DNA of 64,000 bases, from contig OZ254080.1 of the NCBI GenBank assembly GCA_965267485.1, positions 2,232,001 through 2,296,000 on the forward strand. Direction: 5' to 3'. The notes below the pieces were generated by a model. It saw only the letters and a program-made list of their open reading frames with translations, did no database searches and had not been told where the DNA came from. Positions 34,026 through 43,331 of the stretch are shown piece after piece. Both the position numbers and the translations under genes were made by a program. The stretch comes from JANQJA01 sp965267485 (GTDB lineage Bacteria; Pseudomonadota; Gammaproteobacteria; Pseudomonadales; Azotimanducaceae). Position 1 is the first letter of the stretch. Every line of letters begins with the position of its first letter.

Positions 34026-34074
34026 CGCCTGCATTTTTTGCGTGTAACAGAGGGTCAGGCGAGCGAGGAGACAG

Positions 34075-35025
34075 ATGCCAATCAACATTGAAGGCGGACT
34101 GCCGGCCTACGAGGTACTGAGCCGGGAGAACATTTTCTGCATGACGTCCGGCCGGGCACTGCGCCAGGACATCCGGCCGATGAAGATTCTGATCCTGAAT
34201 CTCATGCCGAAGAAAATCGAGACCGAGATCCACATCCTGCGCATGCTCGCCAACACGCCGCTCCAGGTTCATGTGGAGTTCCTGCGCATTGACGACGTGC
34301 CATCGAGCCACACGCCCATTGAACACATGGAGCGGTTCTACAAGGACTTCGACGAGATTCGTGATGCCCGCTATGACGGTCTCATCATCACTGGTGCTCC
34401 CCTCGGCAAGGTCCCTTTCGACGAGGTCCGCTTCTGGGACGCGCTGAAGGACATCATGGACTGGTCTCTCGATCACGTGACCTCGACGATGTTCCTGTGC
34501 TGGGCGGTGCAGGCCGCCATGTACCACCTTTACGGGATCGACAAACGGGTACTGCCCAAAAAGATTTCCGGCGTGTACCGGCACGAACTCATCAAGCCTT
34601 TCTCGCCGATTGTGCGCGGCTTCGACGATGCATTCGACGCTCCCCACTCCCGCTACGCGGAAGTGCCTGCCGACGCGATCATGGCGCACCCGGAACTGGA
34701 TATCGTCGCCTCGTCGGAAGTCGCCGGACCGTACATCATCCTTCGTGAAGATGGCCGGCAGCTCTTCATTACCGGCCATTCCGAGTACGAGCCGACGTGT
34801 CTCAGGGACGAGTACGAACGTGATCTGGCGGCGGGCCTCGACCCGGAGATTCCGGAGAATTACTTCCCCGGTGACGATCCGTCAAAGCCGCCGATCATTA
34901 CCTGGAAGAGTCATGGCAACCTGTTGTTCCAGAACTGGCTCAATTACTACGTCTACCAGTTGACGCCATATGATGAATCGCTGGTGGGAACAACCGTAGA
35001 CGAGCCCCGGATGGCGCTCGTCTAG
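34075..35025 (+). CDS. metA: Homoserine O-succinyltransferase MetA
   Basis: First step of methionine synthesis from homoserine. 316 residues. Numbering coincides with E. coli MetA: catalytic C142 (FLCWAVQAA), H235 and E237 (FITGHSEYEP). G111 in TGAPLG is the residue linked to succinyl-CoA use; acetyl-CoA users have Glu there. ATG at 34075 follows GAGGAG. Expression is predicted to fall when SAM is high, through the leader at 33931-34025. No metB or metZ is in the window. It converges on an SDR 12 bases downstream. Confidence 0.95.
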   Translation: MPINIEGGLPAYEVLSRENIFCMTSGRALRQDIRPMKILILNLMPKKIETEIHILRMLANTPLQVHVEFLRIDDVPSSHTPIEHMERFYKDFDEIRDARYDGLIITGAPLGKVPFDEVRFWDALKDIMDWSLDHVTSTMFLCWAVQAAMYHLYGIDKRVLPKKISGVYRHELIKPFSPIVRGFDDAFDAPHSRYAEVPADAIMAHPELDIVASSEVAGPYIILREDGRQLFITGHSEYEPTCLRDEYERDLAAGLDPEIPENYFPGDDPSKPPIITWKSHGNLLFQNWLNYYVYQLTPYDESLVGTTVDEPRMALV

Positions 35026-35037
35026 GTCGTCTGGTTC

Positions 35038-35856
35038 TCAGGCGATGAGTTCTGCCGGCTCGAGGCTGTAGTCCTTGAGCATGTCGGCGGCATAGGTGAT
35101 CTTGCCAGTGATCTCCTTCGCATCGCCGTACGAGAGTCGCAGGCAGGCTTCAGCCATGTGCTCGACCGGTGTGATGCGCTCTTCTGGCGTATCGTCGGTG
35201 ACGAGCTTGTGATGCAGCACGCCGGGCGTCGCAACGAGTCCGGGCGAGATGACGTTGACGCCGATGTTGTCCTTGTAGACCTCACTCGCGAGCCCGGTTG
35301 TGAACCGCTCGAGCGCCGCCTTGCACATGCCGTACACCGTGCCACCCCGACCGCCGACGTCTTTCTGCGGATGCAGCGCGGCATGGCTGGAGATGTTGAG
35401 AATCCAGCCGCTGCCCTTCTGCTGCATTTTCGGCAGTACCAGCTGGCTCAGGTGGAAAGGCGCATAGACCTGAACCTCCATCATGAGCCGGTAGTGTTTC
35501 TCCTTGAAGTCGACGACGGGCACAAAGTAGGTCACGGCCGCGTTGTTGCAGAGAATGTCGACGGGGCCGAACGTCTCTTCAGCTTCCTTGACCAGATTGG
35601 CGCGATGTTCCTCGAGTGCGAGGTCGCAGCGCACCGCATGGGCTTCACCACCCGCATCGCGAATCTTCCTGACGACACTGTTGATGCTGCCCTCGAGGAT
35701 GTGGTCACCCTCTTCGACCGTGCGAGCAGAGACGATGACCTTCGCTCCTTCCATCGCATAGCGAAGCGCAATCGCTTCGCCGATACCTCGACTGGCACCG
35801 GTGACCACAGCCACCTTGCCAGCGAGAACACCGTCCTTGTTGATCGATGCTCCCAT
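35038..35856 (-). CDS. Short-chain dehydrogenase/reductase
   Basis: 272-residue SDR. Cofactor motif TGASRGIGE near residues 19-27, CNNAAVTYF in place of NNAG, Ser region LNISSHAALHP, and YGMCKAAL with the catalytic Tyr and Lys. The VSART sequence after beta-2 has Arg, which favours NADP(H). It lies 28 bases downstream of an acyl-CoA dehydrogenase gene on the same strand, so it probably acts in the same fatty-acid or terpenoid degradation route. Substrate unknown. Confidence 0.9.
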   Translation of the reverse strand: MGASINKDGVLAGKVAVVTGASRGIGEAIALRYAMEGAKVIVSARTVEEGDHILEGSINSVVRKIRDAGGEAHAVRCDLALEEHRANLVKEAEETFGPVDILCNNAAVTYFVPVVDFKEKHYRLMMEVQVYAPFHLSQLVLPKMQQKGSGWILNISSHAALHPQKDVGGRGGTVYGMCKAALERFTTGLASEVYKDNIGVNVISPGLVATPGVLHHKLVTDDTPEERITPVEHMAEACLRLSYGDAKEITGKITYAADMLKDYSLEPAELIA

Positions 35857-35884
35857 GATTTCTCCCTCTGTTATCGTTGGTTGA

Positions 35885-37132
35885 TCAGATACCGAAGTCC
35901 CACGACTGACCGTTGTGGTAGTGCTTCAGGACATTCTTGGCGATCAGGATCTTGTGCACCTCATCCGGGCCGTCTGCGAGCCGGAGAGTACGGGCGCCGA
36001 GATACATGCTCGCCAGCGGCGTATCGCCGGACACACCTTTGGCGCCGAACACCTGGATGGCGCGATCGACCACGCGGTGGAATGCCGCCGGCACAAAGAC
36101 CTTGATGGACGAGATCTCGGTACGTGGATCGCCGCCCTCCTCCATGACGCGGGCACAGTTGATGGTCATGAGGCGCGCCGCCTGAATGTCCATGTAGGAC
36201 TCGGCAATAAAGCCCTGAATGAACTGTTTGGTTTCGAGCCTGCCGCCATGAACCTCACGCTCGATCGAGCGCTTGACCATGAGGTCGAACGCACGCCACA
36301 TCTTGCCGATGGAGTTCATGCAGTGGTACACGCGGCCGGCGCCAAGACGCTCCTGCGCGGCAGCGTGGCCCTGGCCTTCCTTGCCGAGCATGTTCTCGTG
36401 CGGCACACGAACGTCCTTGTAGAGAATCTCGCAGTGATGCCCGCCGGTGTGGCCCCACACCGGAACGCTGCGCACAATCTCGAACCCGGGCGAATCCGTG
36501 GGGACGATGAACTGCGACATCTTCTCGTTGGTGCCGCCCTTGCCGTCGGGCTCCTCGGTGCGCGCCATGACAAGCGCCCAGTCTGCGCGAACCGCGTTGG
36601 ACGTGAACCACTTGTGGCCATTGATGACCCACTCATCACCATCCCGGATCGCCCGGGTCTGGATCGAGCGCGGGTCAGAACCGGCGTTGTCAGGTTCCGT
36701 CATCGAGAAACACGACTGGGTCTCGCCGGCCACGAGCGGCTCGAGCCACTTCTTCTTCTGTTCCGGTGTTGCATATTTGACCAGCGTTTTCTGGGTACCC
36801 GAATTCGGTGCAACCACGCCGAACATGGGGGCAGCGACCGAACTCCAGGCGAGGATCTCGTTCATGTAGGCGTGCGCCAGAAAGCCGATATCGTTGCCGC
36901 CGTATTCCTCGGGCAGGTGGGGTGCCCACAGATGACGCTCCTTGACCTCGCCGACAATCTGATCCCAGAGTTGCTTGGCATCGCTGTTGTCCCAGCGCTG
37001 AGCGAGCAGCTTTTCGTTGGGGATGATTTTCTTGCCGACAATCTCGGCGGTATCCAGGCGAACCTGGTTGACCTCATCCGAGAGGCCGGGAATGGGTTGG
37101 ACGGTCAGTATGCTGTCCGGATCGAATGCCAT
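35885..37132 (-). CDS. Acyl-CoA dehydrogenase family protein
   Basis: FAD enzyme oxidising acyl-CoA thioesters, donating electrons to ETF. 415 residues. Blocks: LWAPHLPEEYGG, SCFSMTEPDNAGSDP (FAD-binding signature 1), GDEWVINGHKWFTSNA, and C-terminal QVFGAKGVSGDTPLASMY with ADGPDEVHK. That end places it with the longer, medium/branched-chain or ACAD11-like group rather than short-chain enzymes. First gene of a two-gene operon with the SDR. Confidence 0.93.
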   Translation of the reverse strand: MAFDPDSILTVQPIPGLSDEVNQVRLDTAEIVGKKIIPNEKLLAQRWDNSDAKQLWDQIVGEVKERHLWAPHLPEEYGGNDIGFLAHAYMNEILAWSSVAAPMFGVVAPNSGTQKTLVKYATPEQKKKWLEPLVAGETQSCFSMTEPDNAGSDPRSIQTRAIRDGDEWVINGHKWFTSNAVRADWALVMARTEEPDGKGGTNEKMSQFIVPTDSPGFEIVRSVPVWGHTGGHHCEILYKDVRVPHENMLGKEGQGHAAAQERLGAGRVYHCMNSIGKMWRAFDLMVKRSIEREVHGGRLETKQFIQGFIAESYMDIQAARLMTINCARVMEEGGDPRTEISSIKVFVPAAFHRVVDRAIQVFGAKGVSGDTPLASMYLGARTLRLADGPDEVHKILIAKNVLKHYHNGQSWDFGI

Positions 37133-37169
37133 GGTGGTAGCTCCTGGTAGACTGGCGCGAACGGGAGCC

Positions 37170-37184
37170 CTGACTATATATCAG
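37170..37184. promoter_or_regulatory. Dyad upstream of the acyl-CoA dehydrogenase
   Basis: CTGA (37170-37173) and TCAG (37181-37184) flank CTATATA, giving a nearly palindromic 15-mer in the gap between the acyl-CoA dehydrogenase and the divergent diguanylate cyclase. It could be a repressor operator or part of a -10 region (TATATA). Short arms, so tentative. Confidence 0.25.
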
Positions 37185-37245
37185 TCGTTTTGACGCTTGC
37201 AAAAAGGGTAGAATCGGGAAGCGAGAAGAATAAGAAACCCTGATT

Positions 37246-38427
37246 GTGGCTGCTGAACCCCATACAGACTTCAAGCTCGATCGCTTCACGCTGCGCTATC
37301 GCGACGCCGCGCTTGAAGCGGAGTACATGCAATACGCGCCGCAGGCCCTCATTCGCACGGTGAAGCCGGTGGTGATGTCCCTGCTCCCGATTCTGGTACT
37401 CATGGCCGTGTTCGAAATCACCGGCCTCATCGACATGCCGGCAGACTGGACGAGCGCGGCCGGGGTTGCCGTACTGCTGGCAATCCTGCTGCTGGTCGCC
37501 CTGTACGCACCGCGCTTCATCGAGCACGGCATCCTGCTGGTCTTCGTGTGCACGACCGCCCTGCTGCTTTCCTATGCAGATACCGAGGCGCAGTTCGAGC
37601 GAATGATGCCCGGCCTGATCATGGTCGTCCTGCTGTCGAACTATGTCCATATCCGATACCTCTTCGGTATCGTGGGTTCGCTCGTTGTCATGGCGATCGT
37701 CGGGGCGTGGGGTGTCAGTCGAGGCTTTGACCAGACACCGCTGATCGACGCTGGGCTCTTTCTCGTCATCGGCCTCGTGTCGTCGATTTCTATCAGCTAC
37801 ACGATTGACCGGCAGCGTCGCCGACTCTTCGCACAGGTGAAGCTACTGGCGCAGGAGCGCGACAACCACGAACGTCTCGCGCTGCACGACAGCCTGACAG
37901 GTCTGCCAAACCGGCTGCTGCTGCGTGAACGAATGGGCCAGTCGCTGGCGCGCGCGAAGCGTCATCACGGCCAGTTCGCCGTACTGTTCGTGGATCTCGA
38001 CGACTTCAAATCCGTGAATGACAGCTATGGCCACGCCGTTGGCGACGAAGTGCTGCGCCAGATCGCGGCCAACCTGCAGGAGCGGGTCCGGGACGAGGAT
38101 ACTGTGGCGCGAATTGGTGGCGACGAGTTTGTGATCCTCTCCGAACACGTTCAGGACGATCACGGGGCGAAGATTGCCGCGAGCCGGATTCAGGAAGCGG
38201 TGGCGCACCGGGTCGTGGCCCAGAGCAATCGCTCCGATCTCATCCACATTCAGGTGACCTGCTCGATCGGCATCGCACTCTGTCCACGCGATGGTGACAG
38301 CCTCGACGACCTGATCAACCGCGCAGACTCGGCCATGTATCGGGCGAAGCGCGCGGGCAAGGACACCACACAATTCTTCCGGCAGGACGACAAGGACGGT
38401 TCCAGGGGCGCTCGCTCCGTGTCGTGA
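37246..38427 (+). CDS. Membrane diguanylate cyclase (GGDEF)
   Basis: Synthesises cyclic di-GMP from GTP. 393 residues. The N-terminal ~200 residues have about six hydrophobic segments, a membrane sensor of unknown ligand. A short helical linker leads to a GGDEF domain (~220-385) with DSLTGLPNRLLL, FVDLDDFKSVND and the intact catalytic RIGGDEF. The product-inhibition I-site RxxD is present as RDED exactly five residues before GGDEF. GTG start; the stop overlaps the next gene (GTGA). Confidence 0.93.
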   Translation: MAAEPHTDFKLDRFTLRYRDAALEAEYMQYAPQALIRTVKPVVMSLLPILVLMAVFEITGLIDMPADWTSAAGVAVLLAILLLVALYAPRFIEHGILLVFVCTTALLLSYADTEAQFERMMPGLIMVVLLSNYVHIRYLFGIVGSLVVMAIVGAWGVSRGFDQTPLIDAGLFLVIGLVSSISISYTIDRQRRRLFAQVKLLAQERDNHERLALHDSLTGLPNRLLLRERMGQSLARAKRHHGQFAVLFVDLDDFKSVNDSYGHAVGDEVLRQIAANLQERVRDEDTVARIGGDEFVILSEHVQDDHGAKIAASRIQEAVAHRVVAQSNRSDLIHIQVTCSIGIALCPRDGDSLDDLINRADSAMYRAKRAGKDTTQFFRQDDKDGSRGARSVS

Positions 38428-39356
38428 ATCTCGCCGTCGACATCATTCTGCCGGTCTTCGGCCTGGTGGCACTCGGCTACGTCGCCGGCAAAGCCGGCTG
38501 GATCAGCCAGGCCGGCATCGAGGGACTGTCGACCTTCGTCTTCAACTTCGCCATTCCGGTGCTGCTGTTCCGGAGCATCGCCATCGCGGAACTTCCCGCC
38601 GCGATGCCTTGGGCGTTCCTGCTTGCTTATTACGGCACAACCCTTGCGCTGTTCGGGGTGACCATGCTGGCCGGGCGGCTGTTCTCGCTTGCGGGTGCGG
38701 AGCCTGCGATCTTCGGTATGAGCGCCTCATACAGCAACGTCGTACTGCTCGGCATCCCGATCATTGTCGGGGCGCTGGGTGAAGCGGCTCGCGTACCCCT
38801 GTTCATCATCATTTCGACCCATGCCGCGGTCATGTTCGTGGTGACCACACTGCTGGCGGAGCTTGGTTCCGGGCAGCGTGAACGGCTCGCCGAACTGCCA
38901 CGCCAGACGATCATGACGCTCGCACGGAACATGATCGTCGTCGGCCTGGTGCTGGGACTCATTGTCAATCTGGCCGGCCTGTCGTTGCCGGCGACCGTCG
39001 ACAGCATGGCGAGCTACCTGGGTGAGGCTGCCCTGCCCTGCGCCGTGTTCTCGATGGGCGCGTCGATCAGCCAGTACCGGATTCGCGGCGACATCGCCAG
39101 AATCGGCACCGTGGTCGTCCTGAAGAACGTCGCTCACCCGCTGCTCGTCTGGATCGCCTGTGCCCTGATCTTCAGGTTGCCGGATACATGGACCGCGGTG
39201 CTCGTGATCCTGGCGGCCTGCCCAAGTGGCATCAACGCGTATCTCTTTGCCAACCGGTATCGCGCCATCGTGCCGTCGACAGCGGCGGCCGTTGTCGTCT
39301 CGACTGCCGTTTCCATCCCGGTGGTCAGCGCGTTGCTGATCTGGCTCGCTGGCTGA
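38424..39356 (+). CDS. AEC family transporter (auxin efflux carrier-like)
   Basis: 310-residue permease with ten predicted helices in two five-helix halves, as in the AEC family, whose bacterial members export malate, malonate or other organic acids. Seen: opening ILPVFGLVALGYVAGK, the half-site NFAIPVLLFRSIA, SYSNVVLLGIPII, and C-terminal ACPSGINAYLFANRY. GTG start overlapping the diguanylate cyclase stop by 4 bases, so co-translated with it. Substrate unknown. Confidence 0.9.
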   Translation: MNLAVDIILPVFGLVALGYVAGKAGWISQAGIEGLSTFVFNFAIPVLLFRSIAIAELPAAMPWAFLLAYYGTTLALFGVTMLAGRLFSLAGAEPAIFGMSASYSNVVLLGIPIIVGALGEAARVPLFIIISTHAAVMFVVTTLLAELGSGQRERLAELPRQTIMTLARNMIVVGLVLGLIVNLAGLSLPATVDSMASYLGEAALPCAVFSMGASISQYRIRGDIARIGTVVVLKNVAHPLLVWIACALIFRLPDTWTAVLVILAACPSGINAYLFANRYRAIVPSTAAAVVVSTAVSIPVVSALLIWLAG

Positions 39357-39466
39357 ATCGCCCCCATCCAATAGCCGATTTCCTACAGCGAGATGCTGAA
39401 CTCGCTGGCGCACGGGTCCGCCGCCTGCGTTCATGATGCATGGGATATCTGCAAACCCGGTGGGAC

Positions 39467-40702
39467 ATGAGCGACCTGTTCAGGGAAGAAGCCAGGCACT
39501 TCCGGGCAAGTGCCGACCACGGCGGCATCCGCCTGGCGGCCCCGCCCGGACTGCTCGCGAGCTGCCTCTTGCTCGCGGCGGCGCTTGCGACGGCGTTGGT
39601 GTTTCTTGCGAGCGGAAGCTACGCCAGAAAGGAGACTGTCTCGGGCATCATCGACAGCGACATTGCCATCAAGGGCATTGTCGCGCCGCGCCGGGTCGTG
39701 ATCGAGAGGATCCATGTCCATGAATCCGGTCGCGTGACTGCCGGAGCGCCCGTCGCTCGTGTGCGAGCCTTGACCGCGATTGACGAAGCCGAGCGCCAGC
39801 AGACACTCACCGAATACGACCGTCAGCTTGCAGCACTGGCAAGCCGCATCGGGCTGGTTGAGGCGCAGCAGCATTCGGAGCAGACGCGTCTGGAGGAAAC
39901 GAACCGACAGCTGCTGCTGGCCATCAACCGGCATCGCGAAGTCGTCCGCCTGCAGGCGCTCAAGCGCGATGACGCCAACCAGACGCTCGCGGCGGCTCAG
40001 TCGCTCTACGACGAGGGTTTGCTGTCCAGGCTCGAATGGGGGCGTCTTCGTGAGCATGCGCTCGCCGCCAGCCAACAACTCGCCCGACTCGTGGCCGAGC
40101 AGACCGCTCGCCAGACCGAGATCGTGAGTAACCAGGTTGCCATCGAACAATTGCCCGCTCGCTACGGACGCGAGATCAGCGCGCTGGAGCAGGAAGCATC
40201 CCGCATTCGTCAGCAGATCGCCGGCATTCGTGGCGAACTGGCGTTCGATCTGAAGGCGCCGGCCAGTGGCATTGTGGCGCGAGTTTACGGGCAGGTCGGC
40301 GAGACCCTGACGGCGGATCAGATGATTGCGTCGGTGCTTCCCGTGGATGCGAACCTTCAGGCACGGCTGTTCATTCCGTCCCGGTCGATTGGATTTGTCG
40401 CCGCCGGCCAACGCGTGAACCTGTTGTACGACGCATATCCCCATCAGCAGTTCGGCACCTACGCCGGAACGATCGAGACGCTGTCCCGACACCCGGTGAG
40501 CGGTGTCGAAGCCGGCACGTCCGGTACGGATGTGCCCATGTTTGAGGCTGTGGTGAAGCTCGAAAGCGATCGCGTTCGTGCCTATGGAGAGTCGGTTGCG
40601 CTCAGGCACGGGATGACCCTGCGAGCCGACATTGTGCTCGAAGAGCGATCACTCTGGCAGTGGCTGCTCGAACCACTTCATATCCTGCGGGGACGCACAT
40701 GA
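39467..40702 (+). CDS. HlyD-family periplasmic adaptor of a peptide exporter
   Basis: Membrane fusion protein linking an ABC exporter to an outer-membrane TolC channel. 411 residues from ATG 39467 (GGTGGG upstream); an in-frame ATG at 39440 is possible. One N-terminal membrane helix (~27-50), then a lipoyl-like half motif IKGIVAPRRVVIERIHV, a long alpha-helical hairpin (~95-235), a second half FDLKAPASGIVARVYGQVGE and a beta-barrel region. The type is CvaA/RaxA-like. The stop overlaps the ABC exporter start (ATGA). No TolC gene here. Confidence 0.9.
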   Translation: MSDLFREEARHFRASADHGGIRLAAPPGLLASCLLLAAALATALVFLASGSYARKETVSGIIDSDIAIKGIVAPRRVVIERIHVHESGRVTAGAPVARVRALTAIDEAERQQTLTEYDRQLAALASRIGLVEAQQHSEQTRLEETNRQLLLAINRHREVVRLQALKRDDANQTLAAAQSLYDEGLLSRLEWGRLREHALAASQQLARLVAEQTARQTEIVSNQVAIEQLPARYGREISALEQEASRIRQQIAGIRGELAFDLKAPASGIVARVYGQVGETLTADQMIASVLPVDANLQARLFIPSRSIGFVAAGQRVNLLYDAYPHQQFGTYAGTIETLSRHPVSGVEAGTSGTDVPMFEAVVKLESDRVRAYGESVALRHGMTLRADIVLEERSLWQWLLEPLHILRGRT

Positions 40703-42828
40703 TGCTTGAACGATTGTCGCTCACCGGTGCACGCAAGGTGCCGGTCATCCTGCAGACCGAAACTGCCGAATGTGGCCTTGCTTCGCTGGCCATGATCGCC
40801 GCCTATCACGGCAACCGGGAGGGACTTCAGTCGCTTCGACGCCGATTCGGCATTGGGGCCCGCGGCGCCACACTGAATCAGCTCATGGCTGCGGCCGCTG
40901 ATCTCGGGCTCACCTGTCGTGCCCTGCGTTGTGAACTGCCTGAACTGGCGAGGCTCCAGCTACCGGCAATCCTGCACTGGGACTTTGCACACTTTGTGGT
41001 CGTGACCCGCGTTCGGCGTCACCACATCACGATTCATGATCCCGCGACTGGCGAACGGGTACTGACGCATGATGAGTTGAGCCAGCATTTTACCGGCGTC
41101 GCGCTCGAGCTGTCGCCCGGGGATGCGTTCGAGAAGCGGGACTTTACGGAACGCGTGCGGCTTGCGTCGATGTTCGATGGCATCCGCGCGCTCGTACCGG
41201 TACTTGGACAGATCCTCTTTCTGTCTGTGCTGCTACAGGTCGTTGCACTGGCCATGCCCTTCTATCTGCAGATCGTGGTTGACGAGGTGCTCGTCAAGCG
41301 GGATGCCGACCTGCTGACACTGCTTGCCGTTGGATTTGGTGCGATTACGGCGTTCTCTCTGTTGACCGAGACGATACGTGGGTTCGCGGGAATCTATCTG
41401 ACGAACCAGTTGAGTTTCGTGCTTGGGGCACGACTGTTCACACATCTGCTCAGGCTGCCGGTCGGGTTCTTCAGCAAACGTCAGGTGGGCGACATTGTCT
41501 CAAGATTCGGCTCGCTCAGGCCCGTGCAGGACTTCATCACCAGCAGCAGCATCAGCGTCGTTCTGGATGGCGTCATGGCGCTGACCACGCTGACGCTCAT
41601 GTTGATCTATTCACCGCTCCTGACTGCCGTCGTTGTTGCCGCGCTCGGTGTCTACCTGTTGCTGCAACTGGCGCTGTTCGCGCCACTGAACCGGCGCAGC
41701 CACGAGCAGATTGTGGCGGAAGCGAGAACCGAGACTCACTTCATTGAAACGATTCGCTCGATGGGTGCCGTCAAGCGATACGGCATCGAGGCCAGTCGCG
41801 GCAGCGAGTGGCAGAATCGCCACGCCGATGCGGTCAATGCGCATGTGCGCACTGCCAGACTCTCACTCTGGCTGCAGATTGGCGACCGCGCGACCAGCGG
41901 TCTGGCTCATGTGCTGGTCATCTATGTCGGCGCGCGAGTCGTGCTCGCCGGCGACATGACGATCGGCATGCTCTATGCCTTTCTCGCGTACCGGAATCAC
42001 ATGACGAATGCGATGACATCACTGGTCGATGAACTGGTCGCGTACCTCATGCTATCGCTCCATCTCGAACGGCTTGCGGACATCAAGCTTGCTGAACCCG
42101 AACCGGATGAAGGCCCCATCCGGCAACTCGCGCCTCAGGAAATTGAACTCAGAAACGTCGCCTGGCGCTATGCCAGCACCGAACCTCTGCTGTTCGACAA
42201 CGTCAGCTTCAGGCTCCGGGCGGGTGAGGCACTGGCGATCCATGGTCCTTCCGGCGTAGGCAAGACCACGCTCATGTCTTGCCTGCAGGGCACGCTCAGG
42301 CCGGAACGCGGCGAGCTGCTGATCGATGGGCAGTCGCTGGATGCGACCGGCATTGCGAGCTACCGGGCGATCTGCGCCAGCGTCATGCAGGATGACACGC
42401 TGCTGTCAGGCACGCTGACGACGAACATTGCCTTTGGTGAGGTTGCGCCGGACATGCAGCGCGTGCAGGCCGCCGCTGCCGTTGCCTGCATTCACGATGA
42501 CATTACACGCATGCCGATGGGGTATGAGAGTCTGGTTGGCGAGATGGGTGCCTCGATGTCAGCCGGCCAGGTACAGCGCGTCCTGATTGCACGGGCGATC
42601 TATCGCGCGCCGCGCATCCTGTTTCTCGACGAGGGCACTGCGCATCTCGATGAGCAGACCGAGATTGCCGTGATGAAGAATCTGCTCGCACTCGGGGTCA
42701 CCTGCATCTATATCTCGCACAATCGGCAGACGCTCGCGCTCGCCGATCGCGTACTGGTGCCGACGCCCGAAGGTGGCTCCTGGCGGATCTGCCGGGTCAG
42801 CAAGCGCGCGCTGGCCAAGGCCGCCTGA
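40699..42828 (+). CDS. Bacteriocin-type ABC exporter with C39 peptidase domain (CvaB/RaxB-like)
   Basis: Peptidase-containing ABC transporter that trims a double-glycine leader and exports the peptide. 709 residues. C39 peptidase (1-~140) has catalytic Cys in TAECGLASLAM, His in HWDFAHFVVV and Asp in IHDPATG. Membrane domain with about six helices (~165-440). ATPase: Walker A GPSGVGKTT, signature MSAGQVQRVLIARA (SAGQ for SGGQ), Walker B ILFLDEGTAHLD, and H-loop YISHNRQTL. All peptidase and ATPase residues are intact, so it should be active. No peptide gene with a GG leader was found nearby. Confidence 0.93.
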   Translation: MMLERLSLTGARKVPVILQTETAECGLASLAMIAAYHGNREGLQSLRRRFGIGARGATLNQLMAAAADLGLTCRALRCELPELARLQLPAILHWDFAHFVVVTRVRRHHITIHDPATGERVLTHDELSQHFTGVALELSPGDAFEKRDFTERVRLASMFDGIRALVPVLGQILFLSVLLQVVALAMPFYLQIVVDEVLVKRDADLLTLLAVGFGAITAFSLLTETIRGFAGIYLTNQLSFVLGARLFTHLLRLPVGFFSKRQVGDIVSRFGSLRPVQDFITSSSISVVLDGVMALTTLTLMLIYSPLLTAVVVAALGVYLLLQLALFAPLNRRSHEQIVAEARTETHFIETIRSMGAVKRYGIEASRGSEWQNRHADAVNAHVRTARLSLWLQIGDRATSGLAHVLVIYVGARVVLAGDMTIGMLYAFLAYRNHMTNAMTSLVDELVAYLMLSLHLERLADIKLAEPEPDEGPIRQLAPQEIELRNVAWRYASTEPLLFDNVSFRLRAGEALAIHGPSGVGKTTLMSCLQGTLRPERGELLIDGQSLDATGIASYRAICASVMQDDTLLSGTLTTNIAFGEVAPDMQRVQAAAAVACIHDDITRMPMGYESLVGEMGASMSAGQVQRVLIARAIYRAPRILFLDEGTAHLDEQTEIAVMKNLLALGVTCIYISHNRQTLALADRVLVPTPEGGSWRICRVSKRALAKAA

Positions 42829-43279
42829 CCATCACCACGGTTTCCTCGTTGGTCTGCTGAATATCGAACGACAGTGTGCGGTAGAGCGAGATCGCGCCCG
42901 TATTGCTGCGCAGCACCTCGAGGCGGATCGTATCGCCCGGCTGTCTGGCGACAAGCGCCTCGCAGAGCTGTCCCCCGACGCCAGCGCGTCGGTGCGCTGG
43001 TGATACATAAAGCCCGAACAGCGAACCGGTACCCTCGATCATGCCGCGGCCGTAGCCGACCATGCCGATGAGACGGTCTCGGTCGACACTGTCGAAGGCG
43101 CCGAGAATGAAGCCACCGTCATCCTGACCAAGCGCCTGGGCGAGCAGCGGCGTCGACCAGGCGAGTTCGAGCGCCGGTGTCGTGCCAAATGACGGGTCAT
43201 CGGCTGCTTCTACGCGAAGGCGCTTGTACTCGGTTGCGTCAGCGGGTTCGAGAACCCGGATATCCGGTTCAGGTTTCAT
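42797..43279 (-). CDS. GNAT family N-acetyltransferase
   Basis: 160 residues from ATG 43279; upstream open frame is antisense to the nuclease gene and is ignored. Acetyl-CoA binding motif A is LYVSPAHRRAGVGGQLC (R-x-x-G-x-G as RRAGVG), followed by RLEVLRSNTGAISLYRTLSF, typical GNAT motif B. Substrate unknown. The last 32 bases overlap the 3' end of the convergent ABC exporter gene; the start region is divergent from the S1/P1 nuclease with 52 bases between. Confidence 0.87.
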   Translation of the reverse strand: MKPEPDIRVLEPADATEYKRLRVEAADDPSFGTTPALELAWSTPLLAQALGQDDGGFILGAFDSVDRDRLIGMVGYGRGMIEGTGSLFGLYVSPAHRRAGVGGQLCEALVARQPGDTIRLEVLRSNTGAISLYRTLSFDIQQTNEETVVMVRRPWPARAC

Positions 43280-43331
43280 TCGCGAAAGGCGGCGGTTAGC
43301 ATCGCGGTAACAGGAGCCGGGAAGTATATCC

